From an uncultured Clostridia bacterium (GTDB taxonomy: Bacteria > Bacillota > Clostridia > UBA1381), in contig CAJTPP010000050.1 in NCBI GenBank assembly GCA_910578235.1, positions 4,921-19,249 on the forward strand: DNA of 14,329 nt, given 5' to 3'. The notes beneath the pieces are model-generated. The model searched no databases. It was not told the origin of the DNA and saw nothing but the letters and a program-made list of their open reading frames with translations. The translations under genes were made by a program, and so were the position numbers. Shown here piece by piece: positions 5,874 through 13,901 of this stretch. Positions within the stretch are counted from its first letter, which is position 1. Each line of letters starts with the position of its first letter.

Positions 5874-6608
5874 TTAAATATCAGAAAATACGTCAAATTC
5901 CGCGGTGTAAATCATTCCGTCCATGATATATGCTCTTACAGGAGTATTGCGGACAGACTCCTCATCCCCAGTATATTTTCTAAGCACGCGCGATATTCTT
6001 ACCTCCTGCGGAGCAAAATCCATAGCGATAATATACGCGTTGTCATTACCCATGCACCCCGCTTCCACACTGCCTTTGAGAGAACCCATAACAACGACAT
6101 TCCCTACCGCCGTTATCTTTCCTCCCTCCTCGACGTCTCCCACAAGAATAAGATGTCCGTCAGATTCAACCGTTTTACCGCTTTTCACAAGTCCCTCATA
6201 AAAACGAGCGCGGCTGCTCTTAAAATTAGTGGTGACAACCTCTTTTATCTCTCTGAATGACTCCTCGCTGTCATTTTCTTTTTCCTCTGCAGGCTCCACG
6301 CTTAAATCAAGAGGAAGCTCCAGTGTTTGTTCAATATATTTTTCCTCACGAAGTTTTTTACGCTCACCGTAATTTACCGTACTTTCGGGCAGCATTGCCG
6401 AAACCACCGCCTCAAGACGCATTTTATCGCTCGCTGTAAGCTCGCGTCCGACAAAATAGATGTTGCAGTGTCCGTCCCCGAAGAACTTGCGGAATTGACG
6501 CAGCTTTTCATAAAGTGAAGTGATTATATCGGAAATTCCGCTTTCACTGTCAATATAAATTTTAACTCCGTCAATCGTTCCTTTTAGCTTTATTAATTCC
6601 TTTTCCAA
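5874..6608 (-). CDS. minC: septum site-determining protein MinC
   Basis: MinC inhibits FtsZ polymerisation when bound to MinD. The N-terminal FtsZ-binding domain spans roughly residues 1-85. An acidic, poorly conserved linker follows (about 86-125). The C-terminal beta-helix domain, which dimerises and binds MinD, begins around 140 and includes GLVKSGKTVESDGHLILVGDV (begins 139) and VGNVVVMGSLKGSVEAG (168-184). In that region the usual arginine of the GxxRG motif is lysine. No ATG is available. The frame opens at a TTG at 6626, but the AAGGGG site lies downstream of that codon and eight bases before a second TTG at 6608 (MEKELIKLKGT), so I place the start there, giving 244 residues. It follows mrdA by about 19 bases. 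Confidence 0.9.
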   Translation of the reverse strand: MEKELIKLKGTIDGVKIYIDSESGISDIITSLYEKLRQFRKFFGDGHCNIYFVGRELTASDKMRLEAVVSAMLPESTVNYGERKKLREEKYIEQTLELPLDLSVEPAEEKENDSEESFREIKEVVTTNFKSSRARFYEGLVKSGKTVESDGHLILVGDVEEGGKITAVGNVVVMGSLKGSVEAGCMGNDNAYIIAMDFAPQEVRISRVLRKYTGDEESVRNTPVRAYIMDGMIYTAEFDVFSDI

Positions 6609-6627
6609 TATATTCACCCCTTTCAAA

Positions 6628-8727
6628 TCATCTCAGAAGCCCGCCCGCATTTTGGCGCACTTCTTCCGTTGGCTTCGGAGACTGATCGGCGTTCAGATTA
6701 AAATACTTATCAAAAATATCCTTAGCAACCTGCGCCGCGTTTGTGCCCCGCACACCATGCTCCAGTACGACAGCCACAGCTATCTGAGGATCATCAAACG
6801 GCGCGTACGCTATGAACACGGCGTTATTCGAACCGTTCCCAAGCTGCGCGGTACCTGTTTTACCGCCGACCTGCACCCCGTAATTCGAAAACACCTCACT
6901 GGCGCTTCCCTCGTCCGCAACCTTTTTCATACCCTGTTTCACAGCATTTAAGACATCCTCATCCATGTCTATACTTTCTCTTACCTCAGGCTCAAATTCC
7001 CTGACTACACTGCCATCCACAGACGAGCGCACGCTCTTTATAAGATTTACCTTATACCGTGTTCCGCCGTTTGCGATAGTAGCGGCATAATTAGCCAGCT
7101 GCAGCGGTGTAAACAAACTGTATGACTGACCGATTGCCGCCTGAAGCGTATCACCGCCATACCAATCCTGACTCGTCAAATTCTGCACAACCTGCTTTTT
7201 GTATTCAGGACTTGCCATATGTCCCGCTGTTTCCTCATTAAGCTCTATCCCCGTTGATACGCCAAGACCAAATTTTTCCGCATATTTTCCGAGAGCGTCA
7301 ATACCCAGCCTCCGTCCGACTTCATAAAAGAAGAAGTTACACGAGTTTTCCAGCGCGGCTGTAACATTCTGTTTGCCGTGGGTCATTTTATACTCGTTCC
7401 ATATCCAGCAAGTAGGCTGATAACCCTCATAAAACTTATATACTCCCTTATCCTCTATAATTTCACTTATACTGAGATTACCGCTCTGAAGCGCGGCAAT
7501 CGCTGTCAGCGGCTTAAATGTAGAGCCGGGACTGTATGTTCCGTTTACGGCCCTGAACACCATCGGACGCGCCTCGTCCTCAAGAAGCGCGCTGTAATCC
7601 TCGTCAAACCGTGACATATCATATGTCGGATGCGACGCGAGCGCGAGCGCGTCTCCTGTTTTGACATCTATGACGGCGGCCGCTCCCGCGTTACAGTCCG
7701 CTCCGTCTTTAGGCTTAACACCGCTTGATCTCCGTATATTCTCTATATTTTTTGCCAGCGATTCCTCCGTCACACGCTGAAGATCACTGTCTATGGTAAG
7801 AATAAGATAATTACCCGGAACAGGTTCCGTGTCGTTAAGCACAGTTATATCCTTGCCGTTAACCGATTTTGTTGTGCCTGTCGTTCCGTCGGTGCCGCGC
7901 AGATATTCTTCCGCCCACTGCTCAATTCCCTGTTTGCCTATAGTGTCATGTATGCCATATCCGAGATTTTTCTTTTCCTCATATTCGGACGCGTTGATTT
8001 TTCCCACACGTCCGACAATGTGCGTAGCCAGTCCGGGCTGATCATACTGACGTATATAATCGTTTATAACTGCTATTCCTCTGAACTCGCCCTGACGCTC
8101 TTTTATCTCTGTAACCGCCGCCACGCTTATATCCTCGGCCACAGTAAACAAAGTTGTCTGCGAAAGACCGCCGATTTCCGCCGCCAAACGTATGGCCGCA
8201 ATGCGCCGCTGTTCGTCCTCACTGTACACACTACTTATTTTATAACGCTGCTTTAAAACCCGCATAACCTCATCGGCAGACATATTTTCCGCTATATCAA
8301 TATCTTTACAGCTTTCAAACCACGCCGCGCGCTCATCCTCAGTGCTTCCGTCCTCATTTTCGTCCTCAAACTGATATGAATACGGCGCAAAAGTTATCGG
8401 CAGTCCGTCATAAAATTCACACTGATTGGAATATAACACGTCTATAAGCTTTTTTATAACATCATTAAATTCCTCGTCCTTCATATCTGTTTTCTGCATA
8501 ACAACAGAATACCCGACCTTGTTGGATACAAGACGGGTACCATACCTGTCAAGTATTTCACCGCGCGGCGCTTTTTCAACAATATTCGTTGTCAGTCTGT
8601 CGTTAGCTATTTCATTATACTGCTCACCCTTTAAAATTTGCAGATCAAAAAGCCGCCACGCAATCGCCGCCGCCATTATCACGAGCATTATTTTTAATAT
8701 AACAAACCGCGCTTTACTGTTTGGCAT
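6628..8727 (-). CDS. mrdA: penicillin-binding protein 2 (class B, elongation-specific transpeptidase)
   Basis: This 699-residue class B PBP cross-links peptidoglycan during lateral-wall growth together with MreBCD and a SEDS glycosyltransferase. A single N-terminal membrane anchor (about 8-26) is followed by the pedestal domain with RGEILDRYG (55-63) and GIEQWAEEYLRGTDG (267-281). The transpeptidase domain shows all three active-site motifs: STFK (402-405, nucleophile Ser402), SCN (462-464) and KTGT (623-626). The pedestal carries a long acidic insertion around residues 100-180, between the anchor-proximal region and GGLSQTT, typical of Bacillota PBP2/SpoVD-type proteins. The mature enzyme would face outward. 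The ATG at 8727 has AAGGAG ten bases upstream, and mreD ends 14 bases before. The partner gene rodA is not next to it. Location in the mre cluster argues for elongation PBP2 rather than a division or sporulation PBP. Confidence 0.93.
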   Translation of the reverse strand: MPNSKARFVILKIMLVIMAAAIAWRLFDLQILKGEQYNEIANDRLTTNIVEKAPRGEILDRYGTRLVSNKVGYSVVMQKTDMKDEEFNDVIKKLIDVLYSNQCEFYDGLPITFAPYSYQFEDENEDGSTEDERAAWFESCKDIDIAENMSADEVMRVLKQRYKISSVYSEDEQRRIAAIRLAAEIGGLSQTTLFTVAEDISVAAVTEIKERQGEFRGIAVINDYIRQYDQPGLATHIVGRVGKINASEYEEKKNLGYGIHDTIGKQGIEQWAEEYLRGTDGTTGTTKSVNGKDITVLNDTEPVPGNYLILTIDSDLQRVTEESLAKNIENIRRSSGVKPKDGADCNAGAAAVIDVKTGDALALASHPTYDMSRFDEDYSALLEDEARPMVFRAVNGTYSPGSTFKPLTAIAALQSGNLSISEIIEDKGVYKFYEGYQPTCWIWNEYKMTHGKQNVTAALENSCNFFFYEVGRRLGIDALGKYAEKFGLGVSTGIELNEETAGHMASPEYKKQVVQNLTSQDWYGGDTLQAAIGQSYSLFTPLQLANYAATIANGGTRYKVNLIKSVRSSVDGSVVREFEPEVRESIDMDEDVLNAVKQGMKKVADEGSASEVFSNYGVQVGGKTGTAQLGNGSNNAVFIAYAPFDDPQIAVAVVLEHGVRGTNAAQVAKDIFDKYFNLNADQSPKPTEEVRQNAGGLLR

Positions 8728-8741
8728 TTATAACCTTCTCC

Positions 8742-9239
8742 TTAAACAATCAACAGTTTCTTTTTCTTTTCTTTATACATTAACGCTTTCAGCAGAGGAT
8801 ATATTAACGCCGCAAGAGCCATATTACATACCGCTGTCGGCAGAGCGTTATACATAAACATACTCATACTGACCGTCATATGCTCAACAGCAAACAAAGC
8901 TGTTTCCATAGCGACTGACGATATAAATGTCCACACAATCGCTTTGGCATAATTGCCTACATATACAGGCTTGTCTCTGAGTGTAAAAATCACTATTGAA
9001 CTATACACATAAAACAGCGTTATCACAACAAACTCTCTGCCGCACAAAGCGCCCGCCGCCGCGGCGCATATCAGACTTATTGTGACGGCATTGCGAAACT
9101 CATTCTCCAGAAGCATCACACACACCACATAAGCCATAACAGCCGACGGTACCGCGCCAAATATATGAACCCTTGCGAGCAGAACCGTCTGAATAAGAAA
9201 AATAATAAATATCCAAAGAAATATTTTAAAGTTTCTCAA
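8742..9239 (-). CDS. mreD: rod shape-determining protein MreD
   Basis: MreD is a small integral membrane protein linking MreC and PBP2 in the elongasome. The 165-residue sequence is almost entirely hydrophobic, with about five or six membrane segments (roughly 5-22, 31-48, 51-66, 69-87, 98-118 and 130-153). It ends in a lysine-rich cytoplasmic tail (KEKKKK, 156-161). The family diverges rapidly, so position between mreC and mrdA is the main support. The start is TTG at 9239; an in-frame stop lies a few codons upstream and no earlier or nearby ATG exists. The ribosome binding site is a modest TAAGG ten bases away, so expression may be low. A gap of 88 bases separates it from mreC. Confidence 0.88.
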   Translation of the reverse strand: MRNFKIFLWIFIIFLIQTVLLARVHIFGAVPSAVMAYVVCVMLLENEFRNAVTISLICAAAAGALCGREFVVITLFYVYSSIVIFTLRDKPVYVGNYAKAIVWTFISSVAMETALFAVEHMTVSMSMFMYNALPTAVCNMALAALIYPLLKALMYKEKKKKLLIV

Positions 9240-9327
9240 TTTTTCTTTACCTTAACCCTTTCATATCAATCCTGACCAAATCCCGCTGACAGGCTGCAAA
9301 TTTACATACCGCGGAATTTATCATAGC

Positions 9328-10152
9328 TTAATACGTGCCGTTTATCACAAGTACCTCATACAGCTTGTCAAAATCAACAAGCGGTTCGATAGTGGCGTAA
9401 TTCAGATTACCCATAGCGTCAGAATTAACCTCGCGTATCGCCCCCACCGAAAGTCCGGCGGGATATATTCCGCCTGAACCCGAGGTTTCAAGAAGATCCC
9501 CGACAATCAGATTTGATCCTTTGTCTATGAAAGTCATCTTACAATAATTTTCGCCGTAAAGCTCGTTGTCTCCCTCAACAACAGCAACATCACCCGTTCT
9601 TGAAACCTTCACTCCCATAGCGTTATTCGGATTTAAAATAGTTGAAACCAACGACCATGTAGGCCCCGTTTCCGTAACCACGCCCACAACGCCGTCAGGA
9701 GTAATAACGGCGTTTCCCGCCGAAATACCCGCAAGCGAGCCCTTGCTTATCTGCACGGTGTCATAACGGTATCCCGAGGAATACGCTATAATTGACGCCG
9801 AGACCGTTGAATAGCCTGTAAGATTTTCTTTCAGCTCAAGCATTTCCTTAAGCCGCTCATTTTCTTCACGGTAATTAGTTATATCCCTGTTCTGCTTTTT
9901 AAGCTCGTTAATCTGAGTTACAAGCCGCTCGTTCTCGTCCTTATAGCTTTTCATTTCACGTATAAAATCCGTTGTGCCCTTGATTTTATTTACAATATAC
10001 GCCACACCGTTCTGAAACGGCGCAAACACAGTCCTCGCGGCCGCAGACACAGGATTTACACCGCCGAAATGCGCTATAGCGGCAATTAAAAGTACAATTG
10101 CCGTTGCGGCAGCGGCAAGCTGTACACCCTTTTTTCTGAAAAATGATGACAT
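9328..10152 (-). CDS. mreC: rod shape-determining protein MreC
   Basis: MreC is a bitopic membrane protein whose outer part binds PBP2 and activates wall elongation. A basic start (SSFFRKKG) is followed by one membrane helix at about 11-28. A coiled coil rich in Glu, Asn and Leu (about 61-110) and the two-lobed beta-barrel domain follow (about 115-270), with SASIIAYSSGYRYDTVQISKG (begins 118) and TPDGVVGVVTETGPTWS (151-167) as recognisable family stretches. The frame extends to a TTG at 10167, but the AAAGGA ribosome binding site lies between that codon and the ATG at 10152. The ATG, with six-base spacing, is therefore the start, giving 274 residues. It is 49 bases after mreB. Confidence 0.94.
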   Translation of the reverse strand: MSSFFRKKGVQLAAAATAIVLLIAAIAHFGGVNPVSAAARTVFAPFQNGVAYIVNKIKGTTDFIREMKSYKDENERLVTQINELKKQNRDITNYREENERLKEMLELKENLTGYSTVSASIIAYSSGYRYDTVQISKGSLAGISAGNAVITPDGVVGVVTETGPTWSLVSTILNPNNAMGVKVSRTGDVAVVEGDNELYGENYCKMTFIDKGSNLIVGDLLETSGSGGIYPAGLSVGAIREVNSDAMGNLNYATIEPLVDFDKLYEVLVINGTY

Positions 10153-10201
10153 TGTCTTTCCTTTCAAAATACATTTTATCTGAATTCGTTATCCGCGGCT
10201 G

Positions 10202-11203
10202 TTACTTTGAGCTTTCAATAAGATCTTTAATATTTTCAAGCGCCTTTCCTGTGCCTATTACCACACAGTCAAGCGGATATTCCGCAACATGAGTCGGAAT
10301 TTTCGTAATCTCGGTAATCAGTTTGTCAAGTCCTTTTATAAGAGCGCCGCCGCCTGTAAGAGTTATACCTCTCTCCATTATATCCGCGGCAAGCTCGGGC
10401 GGCGTGTTTTCAAGCGTCAGTTTTATAGCCTCAATCATTTCGTCGACATTTTCGCTTATTGCCTCTCTGATCTCGCTTTCCTTTATCTGCGCTGTTTTCG
10501 GCAACCCTGTTGACACATCGCGTCCGCGCACCTCATAAACGGCCTCCTCGTCATCCTCGTACGCCGAGGCGATTGACAGCTTTATTTCCTCCGCCATCTT
10601 GTCTCCGATATTAATCTGATGCTCTTTTTTCAGATAATTGATTATGGCGCTGTCAAGAGCGTTTCCCGCGATACGTATTGACCTTGACGCGACAATACCG
10701 CCGAGAGAAATAACCGCCACCTCCGTAGTGCCGCCTCCGATATCAACAATCATATTGCCGGTAGCTTCATTTACGGGAAGTCCCGCGCCCAAAGCCGCGG
10801 CCATAGGCTCCTCTATAAGAGCGGCGGCCTTAGCTCCCGCCTGAATGACAGCCTCCTCAACCGCGCGGCGCTCTACCTCGGTGATGCCCGACGGTATACA
10901 AACAACCACTCTCGGTTTAAATACTTTGCTTACATTCGCTTCTTTTATGAACGAGCGTATCATGGCTTGTGTTATATCAAAATCCGCTATAACGCCGTCC
11001 TTCATAGGACGCACCGCCACAATGTTTTCAGGAGTTCTGCCTATCATATCATTAGCCGCGTTTCCGACTGCCAGCACTTTACCCTCGTACTTATCTATAG
11101 CAACCACGGAAGGCTCTCTGACAACTATCCCCTGACCTCTGGCATACACGAGCGTATTGGCCGTGCCAAGATCAATTCCTATATCCTTTGAAAAAATCCC
11201 CAT
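10202..11203 (-). CDS. mreB: rod shape-determining protein MreB (actin homologue)
   Basis: MreB forms membrane-bound filaments that orient and organise lateral cell-wall synthesis. The actin/Hsp70 ATPase motifs are intact: phosphate-1 DLGTANTLVY (11-20), connect-1 EEPMAAALGAGLPV (131-144), phosphate-2 IVDIGGGTTEVAV (152-164) and the adenosine motif TLTGGGALIKGLD (281-293). The sequence MGIFSKDIGID matches the usual Gram-positive MreB N-terminus, and 333 residues is the normal length. The ATG has AAAGGAG seven bases upstream. It is 12 bases downstream of maf. In Bacillus subtilis radC lies between these two genes; here it is absent. Confidence 0.97.
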   Translation of the reverse strand: MGIFSKDIGIDLGTANTLVYARGQGIVVREPSVVAIDKYEGKVLAVGNAANDMIGRTPENIVAVRPMKDGVIADFDITQAMIRSFIKEANVSKVFKPRVVVCIPSGITEVERRAVEEAVIQAGAKAAALIEEPMAAALGAGLPVNEATGNMIVDIGGGTTEVAVISLGGIVASRSIRIAGNALDSAIINYLKKEHQINIGDKMAEEIKLSIASAYEDDEEAVYEVRGRDVSTGLPKTAQIKESEIREAISENVDEMIEAIKLTLENTPPELAADIMERGITLTGGGALIKGLDKLITEITKIPTHVAEYPLDCVVIGTGKALENIKDLIESSK

Positions 11204-11215
11204 CGTTCTTCTCCT

Positions 11216-11806
11216 TTAAAACACTTTAATATCAAATTCTTTTTCAAGCGTATCCGCAAGCGCGCTTATCGGCAGTCCCACAACATTAAAGTAATCACCG
11301 TCTATTTTTTGTATCAGCATAGCTCCCGATCCCTGTATTCCGTACGCGCCGGCCTTATCCATAGGCTCGCCCGAGCGTATATACGCGTCAATTTTTTCAT
11401 CTTCCAGCTCTTTAAAGTGTACCCTTGTTTTCACACTGTTACACACTGTTTTTCCGTCAGATATACGCATTACGCAGTAGCCTGTATACACCTCATGCGA
11501 GCGTCCCGAAAGCTTTTTCAGCATTTCACATGCCGATTGAACATCAGACGGTTTTCCAAGAATATTGCCGTCAAGTGTGACAATAGTGTCAGCCGAAATG
11601 ACAACTGCTTCCTTATTTTTAAGCACTGACTTCGCGGACGCTCCCGCTTTCAGCAGCGCAATCTCCTGTACATAAAGTCCGACAGGTATATCCTTTGAAA
11701 TGCTGTTTTCATCAGCATTTGAAACAACAATTTTAAAATCAAGTCCCATAACGCCAAGCAGTTCTTTTCTGCGCGGCGACGCGGACGCGAGTATAAATTC
11801 CGTCAT
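11216..11806 (-). CDS. maf: Maf-family nucleotide pyrophosphatase
   Basis: Maf proteins hydrolyse non-canonical or excess nucleoside triphosphates to monophosphates; the Bacillus/YhdE branch prefers dTTP, UTP and modified pyrimidines. The motifs are SASPRR (8-13), SADTIV (71-76) with the catalytic-region aspartate, KPSD (85-88), SGRSHEVYTG (100-109) and KAGAYGIQG (151-159), in the expected order. The frame extends seven codons further to a GTG at 11827, but AAGGAG sits between that codon and the ATG at 11806, so the latter is the start (196 residues). The stop of the U32 gene overlaps this ribosome binding site. Overexpression of Maf blocks septation in B. subtilis, which fits its position among shape and division genes, although its exact link is unclear. 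Confidence 0.93.
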   Translation of the reverse strand: MTEFILASASPRRKELLGVMGLDFKIVVSNADENSISKDIPVGLYVQEIALLKAGASAKSVLKNKEAVVISADTIVTLDGNILGKPSDVQSACEMLKKLSGRSHEVYTGYCVMRISDGKTVCNSVKTRVHFKELEDEKIDAYIRSGEPMDKAGAYGIQGSGAMLIQKIDGDYFNVVGLPISALADTLEKEFDIKVF

Positions 11807-11816
11807 ATCTTCTCCT

Positions 11817-13901
11817 TTACAGCACACCCCTGTAAAAATGCCCTCTCGTATATGAATTGTCAGGCATTATATCCGCTTTCTCGCCATCAAGCGCGCGGCT
11901 GTACACATCTATTATTTTACCACATTGTGAAAAATTTTCAACAGTAAATATCAATCTGATACTATTTATTTTTAATTTAATCAAATCATCTATTTTGTCC
12001 GCCATGTATACAGGCTTGGAATTAAGCAGTACTGCCCGGCAGTTTTTACCGCACAAAAGCTGAAATTCCTGTTTTTTTCTGTCTCTGAGTGTATATATAT
12101 TTTTATTTTTCTGACATTTTCCCATAGCCTTTACCGGACAGTTCCGCATAATCATAAGAGGAAGATACCCATAACCGATAACCTCCGCGGGCGTCAGGGT
12201 ATTTTCACACAACTCTCTGATTTCACGCAGATTAAGCTCCGGCGATAACGTGACTGACTTCATATACGAAAAATGTCCGGCCGTCTCCGAATTAAACACA
12301 TTCAGCCTGAAATCACCGTAAATCGATTTGTTTCTGTACTCGTGCGCCGCCGCGGGCGATGAAACCATTACAGCCTTGGTTTGTATTTCCTCTCCGCAAA
12401 AAATATCCGCTGTCTTTGTTACTATTTCTATCCCCTTATTCTCAGCGGCTTCAAGTAAATCGCTATTTTTTAGTGTCCCCACCAATTGGCACGGAACATA
12501 TATACGTTTTATTCCCTTTTCCGCCGCTGCCTCAAACTGCTCCTGTGTCATCACCTCGGCGGAGAGAATAACGCTATTATTTTTACGCTCTTTTTTCTGC
12601 GGCAATTTATAATCAATAATTCTCCTCAGCCCGTGTTTCTGATGTTCCGCCGCCAGCATATCGCATGCCGTTCTGCGCGCGGCGTTTATTTCTTTTACGG
12701 GAATTGTAATCCCGTCATCTACAGATACGGATATTTCCTCGCATTCAAACGGTGTGTTTCCAAGCTTTGTCAGTTGTCTGCAAAGCGTTTCCTCATCTAT
12801 GGGTCTATTGACCGCGCCTTCAGTTTTTAGTGTCCCTGCGACACTAACGCAATTACCGTCTCTGTCATACACTGTTATTTCAAGAGGAGCGTTTTTCTTT
12901 AGTGTCCCCACAATATTCACAGGAATTTTTCTTATATTAGCATTTTCCCGCGCGCGCTGTATAGCAGCGTCAGAAAATTTATTTTCAGCGCTGTTCCCGG
13001 GGGTTTCATGGCTCATCATATCTTTTCCAAGCTTGCCCTTAAAATAGCCGTCTGTAAAACCCGAGCGCGAAAAAGCATCAGTAAGCTCTCGCATATCCTC
13101 GTGCGAAATCATAGACGGATTATCAATATATTTTCTGTAAATACCGACCACGGCCGAAACATACTCAGGACGTTTAAGACGTCCTTCAATTTTCAGCGAT
13201 GTCACACCAATCTTGTCAAGACATTGAAGCTCGTTAACAAGCGCCATATCCTTTGGACTAAGCAAATATCCCTTACCTGTATTTTTACCATTTTCAAGCA
13301 TTTCATAAGGCAGACGGCACGGCTGAGCGCAGCGTCCTCTGTTGCCGCTTCTTCCTCCGAGAATACTTGACATAAGGCATTGTCCCGAATAGCACATACA
13401 AATTGCTCCATGCGCAAACACCTCAATTTCAGCCTTCGCATTTTTACAGATATACGCTATTTCTTTTTCCGAAAGCTCACGCGCCAGCACAACGCGTGAA
13501 AATCCCATATCCTCAAGATATCTCACGCCCTCGAGACTTGTAACAGTCATTTGCGTACTTGCGTGCAAAATCATGTCCGGCACAGTATTTTTGATCATTT
13601 CAGCGGCGCCCATATCCTGAACTATTAACGCGTCAACTCCGACGCGGCTTAGATTTTTTACATACTCCTGCAAGTCCGGTAATTCTTTCTCTTTAATAAG
13701 CGTGTTTACCGTGACATGAACCTGTACACCGTACAGGTGACAATAATCTGTCCACCGTTTTATTTCGTCGGAAGAAAAATTTTCCGCGCTGTGCCTTGCG
13801 CCGAATTCGCTTCCGCCGATATACACCGCGTCCGCGCCCGACTGAACAGCGGCACGCAGCGCCGCGGCGCTGCCAGCGGGTGCAAGAAGCTCCATACTCA
13901 T
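11817..13901 (-). CDS. U32 family protein, RlhA-type (23S rRNA C2501 hydroxylation) with DUF3656-like C-terminus
   Basis: The 694-residue protein has the U32 domain at about 1-290, starting MELLAPAGS. The family signature is EVFAHGAICMCYSGQCLMS (160-178), with RGRCAQPCR (188-196) providing further conserved cysteines. A middle beta-rich and helical region (about 325-420, including GNTPFECEEI) resembles the DUF3656 part of long U32 proteins such as E. coli RlhA, which makes 5-hydroxycytidine in 23S rRNA. A C-terminal segment has RNCPVKAMGKC (586-596) and CGKNC (617-621). Despite the peptidase name, RNA hydroxylation is the better-supported role for this architecture; shorter homologues act on tRNA. 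The ATG at 13901 overlaps the zapA stop (ATGA) and has no strong ribosome binding site, implying coupling. A second ATG at 13895 is possible. The GTLK residues recur three times at 332, 356 and 475. Confidence 0.85.
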   Translation of the reverse strand: MSMELLAPAGSAAALRAAVQSGADAVYIGGSEFGARHSAENFSSDEIKRWTDYCHLYGVQVHVTVNTLIKEKELPDLQEYVKNLSRVGVDALIVQDMGAAEMIKNTVPDMILHASTQMTVTSLEGVRYLEDMGFSRVVLARELSEKEIAYICKNAKAEIEVFAHGAICMCYSGQCLMSSILGGRSGNRGRCAQPCRLPYEMLENGKNTGKGYLLSPKDMALVNELQCLDKIGVTSLKIEGRLKRPEYVSAVVGIYRKYIDNPSMISHEDMRELTDAFSRSGFTDGYFKGKLGKDMMSHETPGNSAENKFSDAAIQRARENANIRKIPVNIVGTLKKNAPLEITVYDRDGNCVSVAGTLKTEGAVNRPIDEETLCRQLTKLGNTPFECEEISVSVDDGITIPVKEINAARRTACDMLAAEHQKHGLRRIIDYKLPQKKERKNNSVILSAEVMTQEQFEAAAEKGIKRIYVPCQLVGTLKNSDLLEAAENKGIEIVTKTADIFCGEEIQTKAVMVSSPAAAHEYRNKSIYGDFRLNVFNSETAGHFSYMKSVTLSPELNLREIRELCENTLTPAEVIGYGYLPLMIMRNCPVKAMGKCQKNKNIYTLRDRKKQEFQLLCGKNCRAVLLNSKPVYMADKIDDLIKLKINSIRLIFTVENFSQCGKIIDVYSRALDGEKADIMPDNSYTRGHFYRGVL
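12469..12911 (-). repeat. three copies of a GGGACACTAAA motif inside the U32 gene
   Basis: The 14-mer TTTAGTGTCCCCAC occurs exactly at 12469-12482 and 12898-12911. An 11-base core, TTTAGTGTCCC, recurs at 12826-12836 and matches the first copy over 13 bases. All three are in the same reading frame and encode Gly-Thr-Leu-Lys with identical GGG-ACA-CTA codons. The middle copy also forms a perfect 8-base inverted repeat (TTAGTGTC at 12827-12834, GACACTAA at 12840-12847). I found no copy of the 11-base core elsewhere in the window. Confidence 0.6.

Noticed and set aside
13202..13441. Minus-strand ORF of 79 codons inside the U32 gene
   Set aside because: It overlaps the U32 gene in another frame and covers the region encoding the cysteine-rich U32 signature, so it is a frame shadow.
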